The notes below the pieces were generated by a model, which saw only the letters and a program-made list of their open reading frames with translations, did not search any database and was not told where the DNA came from. From NCBI GenBank assembly GCA_964448285.1, contig CAYUWG010000001.1:71453-135452 (forward strand): a DNA stretch of 64,000 bases, written 5' to 3'. Positions 53,633 to 63,298 of this stretch are shown here, piece after piece. A program made the position numbers and the translations under genes. Source of the DNA: CAYUWG01 sp964448285 (lineage in GTDB: Bacteria > Bacteroidota > Ignavibacteria > SZUA-365). Numbering within the stretch: position 1 is the first letter of the stretch; every line of letters starts with the position of its first letter.

Positions 53633-54757
53633 ATGACGGGCATCTACGTTCACATTCCGTTCTGTGAACACAAGTGCATGTACTGCGACTTCTATGTCGT
53701 CGAACGGCTCGCGCGTTACCGGGAATTCATCGATGCGCTCGGTCTTGAAATCAGGTTGAGAGCGGATGGGATTCAGACAAGAGAACGCTTCGACAGCGTC
53801 TATTTCGGAGGAGGCACGCCATCGCTCCTTCATCCGGATGACCTTCACCTGATAATGAACACTCTGCGTGACGTCTTTCCCATCAACGACAACGCGGAAG
53901 CGACGCTCGAATGCAATCCCGAAGACGCTGTCCCGGACAAGCTTCATGCATTTCGCGAAGCCGGGATGAACCGGCTGAGTCTCGGCATCCAATCGTTTCA
54001 CGATGACGAACTCCGATTCCTCACGCGCAACCACAGCAAAGCCGGTGCAATCGAGGCGATTGAAAGCGCACGTGCCGCCGGGTTTTCAAACGTGAACATC
54101 GACCTGATCTTTTCCTTGCCCGGGCAGTCACGCGAGCGATGGATCGAGAATCTGCGAAAGGCCATTACGCTGGGAGTCGATCATGTGAGTTGTTACGCGC
54201 TGACCGTCGAACGTGGGACGCCCCTCTTCAACATGGTGCAACAAGGGAAAGTCCATCCAATGGACCTAGATGAAGATGCGATACTCTATGAATCGACGAT
54301 CGGTATGCTGGAGGATGCCGGCTTCAACCACTACGAGGTTTCGAATTTTGCGCGACCGGGATTTGAATGTATGCACAACAGGGTGTACTGGCAGCAGAAC
54401 GACTATCTCGGTTTCGGGCCTTCAGCGCATGGAACGTGGATGAACGACCGTTCCTGGAATGTTCGCAGCCTCTCAACCTACATCGATGCACTTGGGAAGA
54501 ACGCCCTTCCGATTGCGGGTGGTGAAGTGATAACGAAGGAGTTGCGGAGAGAGGAGTACGTCTTTCTCCACTTGCGCAGTGGCGGCATCGATCTGAATGA
54601 CTACCGCGAACGATTCGACGAAACCTTTTCAGATGCACGAATGCAAGCGCTGCGGAAGTTTCTCGATGAAGGTTTTATCGCGATGAACGACGAGCGCATT
54701 TCACTGACGCGAAAAGGGTTCGCAGTCTGCGACGGCATTTGTGCTGCGTTGATGTAA
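53633..54757 (+). CDS. hemW: HemW-like radical SAM heme chaperone
   Basis: The 374-residue protein has the radical-SAM cluster motif CEHKCMYC (Cys11, 15, 18), YFGGGTPSLL, NRLSLGIQSFHDDELRFL and the HemW block QNDYLGFGPSAHG with HNRVYW. HemW passes heme to respiratory enzymes and is often misread as coproporphyrinogen oxidase (HemN); the CX3CX2C spacing is shared, but the length and the final part fit HemW. The ATG at 53633 follows the lepB copy by two bases. Assignment as HemW rather than HemN is good. Confidence 0.93.
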   Translation: MTGIYVHIPFCEHKCMYCDFYVVERLARYREFIDALGLEIRLRADGIQTRERFDSVYFGGGTPSLLHPDDLHLIMNTLRDVFPINDNAEATLECNPEDAVPDKLHAFREAGMNRLSLGIQSFHDDELRFLTRNHSKAGAIEAIESARAAGFSNVNIDLIFSLPGQSRERWIENLRKAITLGVDHVSCYALTVERGTPLFNMVQQGKVHPMDLDEDAILYESTIGMLEDAGFNHYEVSNFARPGFECMHNRVYWQQNDYLGFGPSAHGTWMNDRSWNVRSLSTYIDALGKNALPIAGGEVITKELRREEYVFLHLRSGGIDLNDYRERFDETFSDARMQALRKFLDEGFIAMNDERISLTRKGFAVCDGICAALM

Positions 54758-54774
54758 ACGAACGCAGCGCCGGA

Positions 54775-55710
54775 TTATTTCTTCAACACGAACGTATCGC
54801 CTTGTATGCGGGAAGCGGAACCGAAGACTCCTAAGCCACCGGTGATGCTTCCATAGACGCCGTTGTATTCGACGCCGTCGTGGCCTTGAAAGCGGGAGGC
54901 CTTGAACCATGTGATCATGTTTTTGTCCGGCGCATAGACGCTGATCCGGTGTTTACCGAACCAGCGAAACGCCGTCCATACTGTGTTGACGCTCGTTCCT
55001 TGCAGGAAACCCCACCGTATCGCGCTGTTGAATGTCGGAAGCTCCGGCGTTTCGAAGAAGTCGAGGTTGTTCGTCCGTCCGTTGAGTTCGTTCGTCGGTG
55101 GATCGAGGTACTTTCCGTACTCGAGCGTATCGAGACAGAGGGAGCTGATGAGCCATTCGGTATTGTTTCCCGGCGTCCATGAGATTCGCAGTGAGTCGCC
55201 GGAGGGAAGCCGCACAGTGTCCTTCGGATATTGCAGAAACGGTCGCGGTGTTGCTTTCCATTCGATACGTTCCGGTGTTGTCGTTTCACCGCGAAGCACT
55301 GTTCCATCATTCAAGCGAATGGTCAATTTGTAGTGTGTGTTCGGCAAGACCTTTATCGTCGTATCCGGATAGGCATAGAATGCTATTCCGTTCTGCGACT
55401 TGTATTGCAAGGGATACGTGTTTGACTCTGTTGAGACCGTCACTTCCGCATCGGAAACGATTCCGTTCGCATAGCTGAACGGTTCCGTCAGCGGTTGCGA
55501 AAGCGCCACGACGATCCCTTCAATAGGTTCATCGACGATGAGGTATCCTTCGACGAAGGGCTTCGGATGATAGGCGTTCGGCGGCGATTCTTCACATGCA
55601 GCCAGACCGATCGCAAAGAAAACAAGAGTGACGAGTTTCAGATTTGAAAGCATGAGGGTCTTTGTCGGAAACGAAAGTATCGTGTCGGGGATTGTTGCTG
55701 CTCTTGTCAT
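54775..55710 (-). CDS. DUF4249 lipoprotein, TonB-receptor partner
   Basis: The 311-residue protein matches the DUF4249 family: a lipoprotein signal ending AIGLAACEES, then PKPFVEGYLIVDEPIEGI and beta-rich blocks with TPERIEWKATPRP. DUF4249 genes usually follow TonB-dependent receptors and are thought to be surface lids, as SusD is for SusC. The ATG at 55710 overlaps the receptor stop (TAATG) with GGAGG about 10 bases upstream, giving coupling; an ATG at 55653 would give a shorter signal. The substrate is unknown. Confidence 0.9.
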   Translation of the reverse strand: MTRAATIPDTILSFPTKTLMLSNLKLVTLVFFAIGLAACEESPPNAYHPKPFVEGYLIVDEPIEGIVVALSQPLTEPFSYANGIVSDAEVTVSTESNTYPLQYKSQNGIAFYAYPDTTIKVLPNTHYKLTIRLNDGTVLRGETTTPERIEWKATPRPFLQYPKDTVRLPSGDSLRISWTPGNNTEWLISSLCLDTLEYGKYLDPPTNELNGRTNNLDFFETPELPTFNSAIRWGFLQGTSVNTVWTAFRWFGKHRISVYAPDKNMITWFKASRFQGHDGVEYNGVYGSITGGLGVFGSASRIQGDTFVLKK

Positions 55711-57965
55711 TAGAATCGCACCTCCAGCGCAACGCTTGGGAGAATCGGCAGAAGCTTCGTGTCCTTCACTTCAGTGATGTCTCCCGTCGTATCGTAGTAT
55801 CTGAACCAGATATCGCGGCGCGAATAGACGTTGTAAATATCGATGAGCAACGACGCCGGAAGCGTGAACATCGTAAAGTGATAATTCACGTTCAGGTTGA
55901 GTTGATGCGAAGGAGGAAGTCGCAAGCCGTACTTCTCTGCGGGGACGGTGATTCCCCATCCGATGTCGTCACCGGGGAGATAGCTTGCGGCACGCGAAGT
56001 CATGCCCGTGTACGACTGCCCCGACTGAAAGGTGAACGTTGCGCCGATATCCCAATCGTCGGAAAGCTTGTACTGAGCGACGACCTTCATGTCGTGGCGT
56101 CGATCCCACTTCGGTCTGAACCAGCGTCCTTCGTTTATGGCGTCGAACTGCGCATTGACGAAACCGAGTGCATAGCCTGCCCATCCCGTAAGTCGCCCTT
56201 CCTTTTTCTGGACGAACACCTCGAAGCCGAATGCTTCGCCGCGTCCGTCGAAGAAATAATCTGCGACGCGATCGCCCTGTGTGGCGAACTGGTTCAGTTC
56301 GCTGATATTCTTCAAGCGCTTGTAGTATGCGTCGAAGTTGAAGACGATGCCGTCGGTCGGTTTCGTCTCGATACCGAGGATGTATTGATCGGCGCGTCCG
56401 GGATTCACTGTGGAATCCGTGGGAAGCCATGTGTCGAAGAAGCTGAAATCGGGAAGAGAAGCGAGCCGGAAGTACTGATGGTAAAGTCCCCAGGCGGCTT
56501 TGAATGCAAGCTCCGGACTCCATTGATAGCGCACCGCGACCCGTGGATCGAACGTGAGCAGGTCGCGATGGTCGTAATAATTCAAACGCAATCCCGTCTG
56601 CACGGAGAAGCGTTCATCGAACTGGTAGTTTGTCTGACCGAAGAATGCATAGGTGTAGTCGTACGCATCGATCTTGCGGACGCCGCCTTTTTCATCGCCG
56701 TTGTTGCTGTTCGCGCTTCCGCTGAAATCCTGTTCGAACCGAAAGTCATAGTATGTCACTTCAGCACCACCCTTGACGTTCACGTCGCTCGATATGAACC
56801 ACTCAACGTTTCCTTTCAGCGTCATGTCGGTGATGGTGTTTTCAAACTTCGTCGAGAAACCTGCCGCGTCCGTGTAGAAGTTGTTGCGATAGCGACTCCA
56901 ACTCAGGTTGAATACGGAGAACACATTCGCACTGAAAAGGTGCGTCCACCGCGATGAACCTAAACGATTGCTGATGCCGATACCCGACCGAAAGCCGGAG
57001 TTGTTGTTGAACTCCAGGTCGTCTTCCGACATGAAACCGCTGAGAAAAACCTTGTCCGACTTGCCGAACTCCTGTGATATTTTTCCATTCACATCATAGA
57101 AATAGTAATCGGGCAGCGGATCTTCCTCCGTTTCGAGAACGCTTGTAATCAGATCCACGTAAGTGCGCCGGGCGCCTAAGAACCACGACCCGTTTCCGAC
57201 AGGTCCCTGTCCTGAAGCGCGAGATGAAATGAGACCGAGCGAAACGAGTCCTTCGGTCTTGTAACGGTTGCCGTCTTTCTGAACGAGATCGAGCACCGCA
57301 GAAAGTCGGCCTCCGTATTCTGCCGGATAACCGCCTTTGATGAGATCGACGTCCTTGATTGCCTCGGGATTGAACGTGGAGAAAAACCCAAAGAGGTGCG
57401 ATGGATTGTACACCGTCGAGCCGTCCAGCAGAACCAGCGTCTGATCCGGCGAGCCGCCGCGGATGTAGAGGCCGCTCGATATCTGGGACGATGAGAGAAT
57501 GCCCGGGAGAAATTGCAGCGAACGAAACACGTCTGCTTCACCGCCGATGCGTATCTGCGCGATTTGCGCCGCAGGAATGTTGATCCTGCTGACGCTTATC
57601 TGCCGTCGGTCTTCATCACGTTCCGCTTCAACGACGACTTCGTTGAGGCGCAGGACTTCGGGATTGAGCTTCACGTGCAATGTTTGTGTTGAGCCAGGAG
57701 AAATCGTGACTGTGCGCTCCTCGGATTTGTATCCGATGAAGCTGTACACGATGGAGTAGGTACCGGGAGGCAGATTCGCAAGGGAGTAGAATCCGCTCTT
57801 GTTCGATATCGTGCCCTTTCCGCTTTCCTTGATGTAGATGTTCGCTGAGATTAACGTCTCATCTGTTTCCGCGTCTTTGACGTACCCACTTACAGTTCCG
57901 GTTTGTTGAGCGTGGAGAACATGACTGATGAGCGCAATGCCGAGAAGAAAAATGAATCGCTGCAT
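55710..57965 (-). CDS. TonB-dependent outer membrane receptor with CarboxypepD_reg-like domain
   Basis: The 751-residue protein has a signal peptide (FIFLLGIALISHVLHAQ), a CarboxypepD_reg-like domain (about 22-105: GTVSGYVKDAETDETL, GFYSLANLPPGTYSI), a plug (QIRIGGEADVFRSLQFLPG, YIRGGSPDQTLVLLDG) and a 22-strand barrel ending SVALEVRF. It imports a large solute using TonB energy. I start at 57965, where the signal begins; the frame is open for 58 more codons without a signal. It is coupled to the DUF4249 gene. The solute is unknown. Confidence 0.93.
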   Translation of the reverse strand: MQRFIFLLGIALISHVLHAQQTGTVSGYVKDAETDETLISANIYIKESGKGTISNKSGFYSLANLPPGTYSIVYSFIGYKSEERTVTISPGSTQTLHVKLNPEVLRLNEVVVEAERDEDRRQISVSRINIPAAQIAQIRIGGEADVFRSLQFLPGILSSSQISSGLYIRGGSPDQTLVLLDGSTVYNPSHLFGFFSTFNPEAIKDVDLIKGGYPAEYGGRLSAVLDLVQKDGNRYKTEGLVSLGLISSRASGQGPVGNGSWFLGARRTYVDLITSVLETEEDPLPDYYFYDVNGKISQEFGKSDKVFLSGFMSEDDLEFNNNSGFRSGIGISNRLGSSRWTHLFSANVFSVFNLSWSRYRNNFYTDAAGFSTKFENTITDMTLKGNVEWFISSDVNVKGGAEVTYYDFRFEQDFSGSANSNNGDEKGGVRKIDAYDYTYAFFGQTNYQFDERFSVQTGLRLNYYDHRDLLTFDPRVAVRYQWSPELAFKAAWGLYHQYFRLASLPDFSFFDTWLPTDSTVNPGRADQYILGIETKPTDGIVFNFDAYYKRLKNISELNQFATQGDRVADYFFDGRGEAFGFEVFVQKKEGRLTGWAGYALGFVNAQFDAINEGRWFRPKWDRRHDMKVVAQYKLSDDWDIGATFTFQSGQSYTGMTSRAASYLPGDDIGWGITVPAEKYGLRLPPSHQLNLNVNYHFTMFTLPASLLIDIYNVYSRRDIWFRYYDTTGDITEVKDTKLLPILPSVALEVRF

Positions 57966-58234
57966 AGAATGAAAGTTATTGAGAATGCTTTGTTCATGAA
58001 AACGCGGACGCTCAGTACTGGAAACATTCCGGAGAGTTTCATGACTGTTCATGCGATTCAAAGAGAACGGCAGAATCCGAATCCGAAGAACAACGCAATG
58101 GCAAAGTGAATGTATATCAATCTCTACCTTGGTTTTCACTGACGATCTTACTTATTTCGATTTGCGCTTCCCGTTTTCGGTACGGGAGAATGCGGGAACG
58201 AATAACGACTCCTTGAAACTTCGACGGACCAGTC

Positions 58235-58603
58235 ATGAATCCAGAACTCAGCAAGTACTTTGAAGATTACGATCTCGACATTCACGATGAAGAGGAGTTC
58301 GATAAATCGTCGCGGATCATTTCAGCGAACTTCGAAGAAAAGATGGCGAAGTTCGGGAAGGGAATGCGCTTTGCACAAGACCTTATCGCACTCTATCACT
58401 ACTTTCGCGATACGAACGTGACATGGCAGAGAAAAAGTATCGTCGTAGCGGCGCTGCTCTACTTCATCCTTCCGATCGATGCGATCCCGGACTTTGCTCC
58501 GTTTGTCGGCTACCTCGATGATTTCGGCGTCATCGCTGCCGTAGCGAAATACATGTCCGACGAACTGAAACCGTACTATCCGGTTGTTCAGACGGAAGAG
58601 TAG
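58235..58603 (+). CDS. DUF1232 (YkvA-type) small membrane protein
   Basis: The 122-residue protein has the DUF1232 core: RKSIVVAALLYFILPIDAIP followed by DFAPFVGYLDD. It has one or two membrane segments and an acidic N-terminal part (YDLDIHDEEEFD). The function is unknown, though YkvA-like proteins are widely spread. It is a lone gene between the TonB receptor and recQ. Confidence 0.93.
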   Translation: MNPELSKYFEDYDLDIHDEEEFDKSSRIISANFEEKMAKFGKGMRFAQDLIALYHYFRDTNVTWQRKSIVVAALLYFILPIDAIPDFAPFVGYLDDFGVIAAVAKYMSDELKPYYPVVQTEE

Positions 58604-58751
58604 TTCTCCGGCGTAACGCAAACGACGCCTCATGTGAAGCGAAAGTTCTCGCGAACCGGTTCACACCAGACATTTTCGCTCGACGCTTTTCACATCGTGT
58701 TTTCAACGGAACCCGTCATGACTTTTTCATCACTCCCGTATCTTGCGTCGT

Positions 58752-61430
58752 ATGATACGACCGACGTTTGACCAAGCGCGAGAAGCACTGCGGACACATT
58801 TTGGCTACGCGGATTTCCGGGCGGGGCAAGATGAGATCGTGCGCTCGGTTCTCGAAGGGCATGACACGATCGCCGTGATGCCGACAGGCGGCGGGAAATC
58901 GATCTGCTACCAGATTCCGGCGTTGCTGTTCGAAGGGCTTACGATCGTCGTCTCGCCGTTGATCTCTCTCATGCAGGATCAGGTGGAGGCGCTTCTTCGT
59001 GCATCGATCCGCGCTACGTTCATCAACTCGATGCTGGAGTTTCGCGATATCAACGAACGAATCGAGAAGGCGCGGCATGGATGGTACAAACTCATGTACG
59101 TTGCGCCGGAGCGATTTGAAAGCTCGTCTTTCCTCGAACAGATGCGAACGATACGCGTCGCGCTGTTCGCAATCGATGAGGCGCATTGCATCAGTGAATG
59201 GGGGCATGACTTCCGGCCGAGTTATCTGAGGATGAAAGAGGCGGTGACGTTTCTCGATACACCGCAAGTGGTCGCGCTCACTGCAACAGCTACTCCGGAT
59301 GTTCGCTCGGATATTCGTGTCCAGCTTGGTTTGAAAGAACCGAAGATCATCGTACGCGGATTCGACCGGCCCAATCTTTCTTTCCGGGTTATGCAAGGAG
59401 GCAATAAGCGCGACGCGATTCTGAGCACTGCTTCTCCCGGCACGTGTGGAATCGTTTACGCTGGTTCACGCGCAACCGTGGAAGAGCTTGCCGGCTTTCT
59501 CCGCATGCATAACGTCGCGAGCGAAGCCTACCACGCCGGCCTTGGAGACTTCCAGCGAAAGGAAGTCCAGGAACGTTTCATGCGCGGGGAAACGAAAGTG
59601 ATCGTTGCGACGACGGCGTTCGGCATGGGCATCGACAAACGCGACGTGCGGTTCGTCCTCCATCACGATATGCCTTCGAGCATCGAGCAGTATTATCAGG
59701 AAGCGGGTCGCGCCGGACGCGATGGCGGGGAGAGTGTTTGCACCGTGCTCTATCACAGCTCGGATCGTTCTCTGCCGGAGTACTTCATCCGCCAGATGCA
59801 TCCCGATAAAACGCTCGTCCAGAACATCTACACGCGCCTGCATCATGAAGCGGGCACGCAACTCGGCCAGGAATTTCGCGGTCTGGTCAATACGACTGCG
59901 AGCGTGCTTGCACAACAGGTCGGCAGGGCATCCGAAACCGCTGTCCGCAGTGCATTGGAGTTACTCGAACGTTCCGGATACATCCGTCGCGTGCAGGCGA
60001 ACTATGAGCTATCGACGGTCAAGGTGCTATACACGCCCGACCGCTTGCGCGAGTGGTTGATCAGCGCTGCGCCTCCGGAACTTCATCCGATTGCCGTGAC
60101 TGTGTTGCGAACCGCGGGCTCGGGCGCATTTCACGAGCCGGTGTCCGTCGTCCTCGGCGAGATGTCCGAGAAGTCGTTCATCGATGAAGACAACATCTAT
60201 CGCGGCTTGCGTGAGTTGGACAGACTCGGAATCATCTCCTTCCACTCCGGGCCGAAGGCTTCCGGCATCGCACTGCTTGGGCAGAGGATTCAAGCACGGG
60301 ACCTGCAGATCGACTACCATCGGCTTGAAGAGCGGGTGCGCCATCAACTCGCAAAGATCCAGGCAATGGAACGCTACCTGCTCGGTTCGCTGTGCCGACG
60401 CAACATGATACTCGAATACTTCGACGAAACGGACCATGAGGGCGTCTGCGGGAAATGCGACAACTGCACCGCATCGAAGATTTTCATTCCACCGGAGGAC
60501 CGTGACGACGTGTTCGAGAAGTATCACGGAGGAATTCTGCACTGCGTAGCGGAGTTGAGCGGGAAGTTCGGCCGGACAACGATCGTGGATGTCTTGCGCG
60601 GCGCGCGAACGAAACGCATCGCGCAGTACCATCTTTACGAAGCGGCGACGTATCGGCAGGCACAAGACGTGGACAAGCGATTACTCCTCGACGTTGTGGA
60701 TACGCTTATCGGTCTTGGATGGCTTGCGAAAACGGACAGCCTCCATCCTTCCGTGTATCTGACCGACGTGGGACAACGCCATATTCCCTTTCCGGTCGAA
60801 CCGTTGAAACTCCCCCGGCCTGCAGAAAGCGCAGAGGTCGAAGTTCAGGATCACGTGCTCTATCAGGCGCTGCGTGCCGTAAGGCGCCGCGTTGCAACGG
60901 AGAACAACATCCCATCGCACACGCTGCTTCCGGATGCGGTCTTGCGGAATATCGCGAACCTCGCACCGACGACCGCAGAGGAACTTCTCGCCATAGAGGG
61001 AATGGGTCCGGGCACGATGAAGAAATGCGGGAAGCAATTTCTCCGAACGATTGCCGACCATCGCAATCAGCGCTCGCTTGCACATGCAGCGAAGCAATCA
61101 CAGGAAGCGATGCCGGGTTTGCCGCCAACGTTACGATCCACGTTCGCGCTTTGCGTCCAAGGGCTTGGGCTCGAAGAGATCGCGGAACAACGCAATCTCA
61201 CCATCGGGACCGTGTCGCAACAAATTTCCGAACTCATCGATCGCGGCGTCCGCGTGGATCTCAACAGATTGATTCCTGAAAAACACCAGGAGCAAATCCG
61301 GGCTGCGTACAAACGCATCAAACGCGTGGACCTGAAGAAGTTGAAAGCGCTCATTGACGAGGACGTGTCCTATGCAGAGATCCGCATCATGATAGCCGTC
61401 TTCGAGAAGGAGAAGCGGGATTCATCGTAA
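58752..61430 (+). CDS. recQ: RecQ-type ATP-dependent DNA helicase with HRDC and helix-turn-helix C-terminus
   Basis: The 892-residue helicase has Walker A PTGGGKS (about 46-52), DEAH with DEAHCISEWGHDFR, motif III TATAT, motif VI QYYQEAGRAGRDG, a zinc-binding region with KCDNC, an RQC winged helix, an HRDC domain (about 690-765) with LLAIEGMGPGTMKKCG, and a C-terminal HTH-type domain (about 790-890; LGLEEIAEQRNLTIGTVSQ). RecQ unwinds DNA at recombination and fork repair sites. It is longer than the E. coli enzyme (about 610) because of the added C-terminal HTH and spacer. The first usable ATG is 58752; a TTG at 58743 is unlikely. Confidence 0.95.
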   Translation: MIRPTFDQAREALRTHFGYADFRAGQDEIVRSVLEGHDTIAVMPTGGGKSICYQIPALLFEGLTIVVSPLISLMQDQVEALLRASIRATFINSMLEFRDINERIEKARHGWYKLMYVAPERFESSSFLEQMRTIRVALFAIDEAHCISEWGHDFRPSYLRMKEAVTFLDTPQVVALTATATPDVRSDIRVQLGLKEPKIIVRGFDRPNLSFRVMQGGNKRDAILSTASPGTCGIVYAGSRATVEELAGFLRMHNVASEAYHAGLGDFQRKEVQERFMRGETKVIVATTAFGMGIDKRDVRFVLHHDMPSSIEQYYQEAGRAGRDGGESVCTVLYHSSDRSLPEYFIRQMHPDKTLVQNIYTRLHHEAGTQLGQEFRGLVNTTASVLAQQVGRASETAVRSALELLERSGYIRRVQANYELSTVKVLYTPDRLREWLISAAPPELHPIAVTVLRTAGSGAFHEPVSVVLGEMSEKSFIDEDNIYRGLRELDRLGIISFHSGPKASGIALLGQRIQARDLQIDYHRLEERVRHQLAKIQAMERYLLGSLCRRNMILEYFDETDHEGVCGKCDNCTASKIFIPPEDRDDVFEKYHGGILHCVAELSGKFGRTTIVDVLRGARTKRIAQYHLYEAATYRQAQDVDKRLLLDVVDTLIGLGWLAKTDSLHPSVYLTDVGQRHIPFPVEPLKLPRPAESAEVEVQDHVLYQALRAVRRRVATENNIPSHTLLPDAVLRNIANLAPTTAEELLAIEGMGPGTMKKCGKQFLRTIADHRNQRSLAHAAKQSQEAMPGLPPTLRSTFALCVQGLGLEEIAEQRNLTIGTVSQQISELIDRGVRVDLNRLIPEKHQEQIRAAYKRIKRVDLKKLKALIDEDVSYAEIRIMIAVFEKEKRDSS

Positions 61431-61453
61431 CCATTATCGTGGAGCATTCGACA

Positions 61454-61927
61454 ATGAACAGGATTGACACAATCATCGATCAAATTCAACGCGCACACGA
61501 AGGTCCCGCATGGTTCGGACCATCGGTTCGTGAAGCCCTTCAGAACGTCACTTCGGAGCAAGCCTCGCATCGTCCGAATCCAAAGAGCCACTCGATCTGG
61601 GAAGTGGTTCTTCACATGACAGCATGGAGGACATTCACGCTTAGGTGGTTAGACCAACCGTCGGAAGAAGTGACACCGGAAATGGATTGGCCGCGCATAG
61701 TGAGTACGAGCGATGACGGATGGCAAACATCGCTGCAAGAACTCAACAACTCGGCACGCCTGCTCTGCGAGCGAGTCGCATTGCTTTCGGATGGCGATCT
61801 CGAACGCATCGTCGAAGGACGTGATTACACCGTCGAGGTGCTTTTACTCGGCCTTCCTCAACACGACGCTTATCACACCGGACAGATCATGCTTTTGAAA
61901 AAGCACTTGCCGGAAACGAGAGGCTGA
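61454..61927 (+). CDS. DinB family protein
   Basis: The 157-residue four-helix protein has the DinB pattern: HSIWEVVLHMTAWRTFTLRW gives one metal-binding histidine and DAYHTGQIMLLKKHL others. Such proteins are thiol transferases or metal-dependent hydrolases in detoxification. The ATG at 61454 follows a GGAG nine bases upstream; a GTG at 61439 is the alternative. It follows recQ by 23 bp, so it may be co-transcribed. It is not close in sequence to the YfiT protein at 43 kb. Confidence 0.9.
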   Translation: MNRIDTIIDQIQRAHEGPAWFGPSVREALQNVTSEQASHRPNPKSHSIWEVVLHMTAWRTFTLRWLDQPSEEVTPEMDWPRIVSTSDDGWQTSLQELNNSARLLCERVALLSDGDLERIVEGRDYTVEVLLLGLPQHDAYHTGQIMLLKKHLPETRG

Positions 61928-61930
61928 TCC

Positions 61931-62278
61931 TTAACGAAATCCTTTCGAGGTCTTTGCCTTTCGTGCGAGCCGACTCTTCAGCGAATCGATCACCTGCATT
62001 GCGCGCGTTTCATAAGCGGGATTGTTCTTTGCAATGCTTTGCGCCCGCTCAATCCGTTTCTCGACGAGGAGTCGGGAAAACGTGAGGCCGTAGTCCATTT
62101 CGTCATTGAGGAAAGATTCCAGTTCTTCGTCAGCCGGAACGGGTTCCGCAACGATAACCGGATCGACGACTGGCGACTGCATGAGCGTGACATATCCGAG
62201 AATGATTACCGCGGCAAGACCGGTGAGGAGGAATACAAGTTTTATAGAGGAGGAGAAATTTTTTTTGCGTGTCGGCAT
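61931..62278 (-). CDS. Small single-pass membrane protein
   Basis: The 115-residue protein (MPTRKKNFSSSIKLVFLLTG at the N-terminus) has a short basic cytoplasmic end, one membrane helix (about 11-32), then an acidic linker (VAEPVPADEELESFLNDEMD) and a basic helical tail with a KSRLARKAKTSKG end. No family is recognised. It is convergent with the DinB gene, three bases apart, and divergent from the cyclophilins. Confidence 0.7.
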   Translation of the reverse strand: MPTRKKNFSSSIKLVFLLTGLAAVIILGYVTLMQSPVVDPVIVAEPVPADEELESFLNDEMDYGLTFSRLLVEKRIERAQSIAKNNPAYETRAMQVIDSLKSRLARKAKTSKGFR

Positions 62279-62449
62279 GGCACGGCAATCTAACACGCGC
62301 AGGTGATGGGGGAAAGCCGGATGAGTGCTGCGAAGTGTTCCTTGGATACGTGCGAATGGGGACGAACTTCTACACCACCGTGTTTTGCAACGCCTTCAGC
62401 CAGTCCGTAGTTTGCGAACCGTATGTTCATTCACCACACAGGAAACGGA

Positions 62450-63262
62450 ATGCGAACGCTCCTCTCACTCTGCACGATCATCGCCCTCGGAGTCATGCAG
62501 GTTTCTGCGCAGGGCACGAAAGCAAAAACACAAACGGAAGAAGGAAAGAAACCATTGGTCATCATGAAAACAGAACTCGGGGAAATACACATCGAACTCT
62601 GGCCGAATATTGCACCCAAAACGGTCGATAACTTTGTCGGTCTCGCATCGGGCACGAAAGAGTGGAAGGATCCAAAGACGAACCAAATGGTGAAGCGGCC
62701 CTTTTACGATGGTCTTATATTCCACCGGGTGATGGACGATTTCATGATTCAAGGCGGCTGTCCGCTCGGCACGGGTACCGGTGGTCCGGGTTATGCATTC
62801 GAAGATGAATGCTACGAGAACGGCGATCCAATGACCGGAAAGATCACAACGGAATCCATGGCACTCGAGATTTACCAAAGAATCCTTGCACCATATTTCC
62901 AAAGCACACCGGAGCCGGATTCGACCCTGGTTGGAATCGTTCAGAAATGCCAGGAACTCCAGAGCGGTAAACCGATCATGGACTACACGGTGGAATTCTT
63001 CATGGAAAAAACCGGACGCAATGAGCCGCTCCGTGCACGCGGCGTTTTGAAAGCGAGCGTTGCATATGGAACGATCTGCATGGCGAACGCCGGCCCGAAC
63101 ACGAACGGCTCGCAGTTCTTCATCGTCACGAAGAAGGAAGGATGCGACTGGTTGGACGGCAAACACACGGTGTTCGGAAAAGTCGTCAGCGGAATGGACG
63201 TTGCGCACGCCATCGAAAAGAAGGGCAACGGCGTGAAGATCGAATCGGTGAAAGTGAACTAA
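62450..63262 (+). CDS. Secreted cyclophilin-type peptidyl-prolyl isomerase with 60-residue insertion
   Basis: The 270-residue protein has a signal peptide (MRTLLSLCTIIALGVMQVSAQ), then a cyclophilin fold: GEIHIELWPNIAPKTVDNFV, FYDGLIFHRVMDDFMIQGG, and GTICMANAGPNTNGSQFFIV with the catalytic-site FxxxxP-type residues. Between FEDECYENG and GVLKASVAYG it has about 60 extra residues (PMTGKITTESMALEIYQRIL region) lacking in the next gene. The isomerase would act in the periplasm. AGGA precedes the ATG at 62450. Confidence 0.94.
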   Translation: MRTLLSLCTIIALGVMQVSAQGTKAKTQTEEGKKPLVIMKTELGEIHIELWPNIAPKTVDNFVGLASGTKEWKDPKTNQMVKRPFYDGLIFHRVMDDFMIQGGCPLGTGTGGPGYAFEDECYENGDPMTGKITTESMALEIYQRILAPYFQSTPEPDSTLVGIVQKCQELQSGKPIMDYTVEFFMEKTGRNEPLRARGVLKASVAYGTICMANAGPNTNGSQFFIVTKKEGCDWLDGKHTVFGKVVSGMDVAHAIEKKGNGVKIESVKVN

Positions 63263-63298
63263 TCCTCTCTTGTTGTACGAACATTTCAGGAATCACTT

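Noticed and set aside
53633..54757. Oxygen-independent coproporphyrinogen III oxidase (HemN)
   Set aside because: Length and the QNDYLGFGPSAHG block fit HemW; the HemN N-terminal extension is missing.
55662..56957. 431-codon frame on the plus strand opposite the TonB receptor
   Set aside because: Antisense shadow; no motif and overlaps a well-supported receptor gene.
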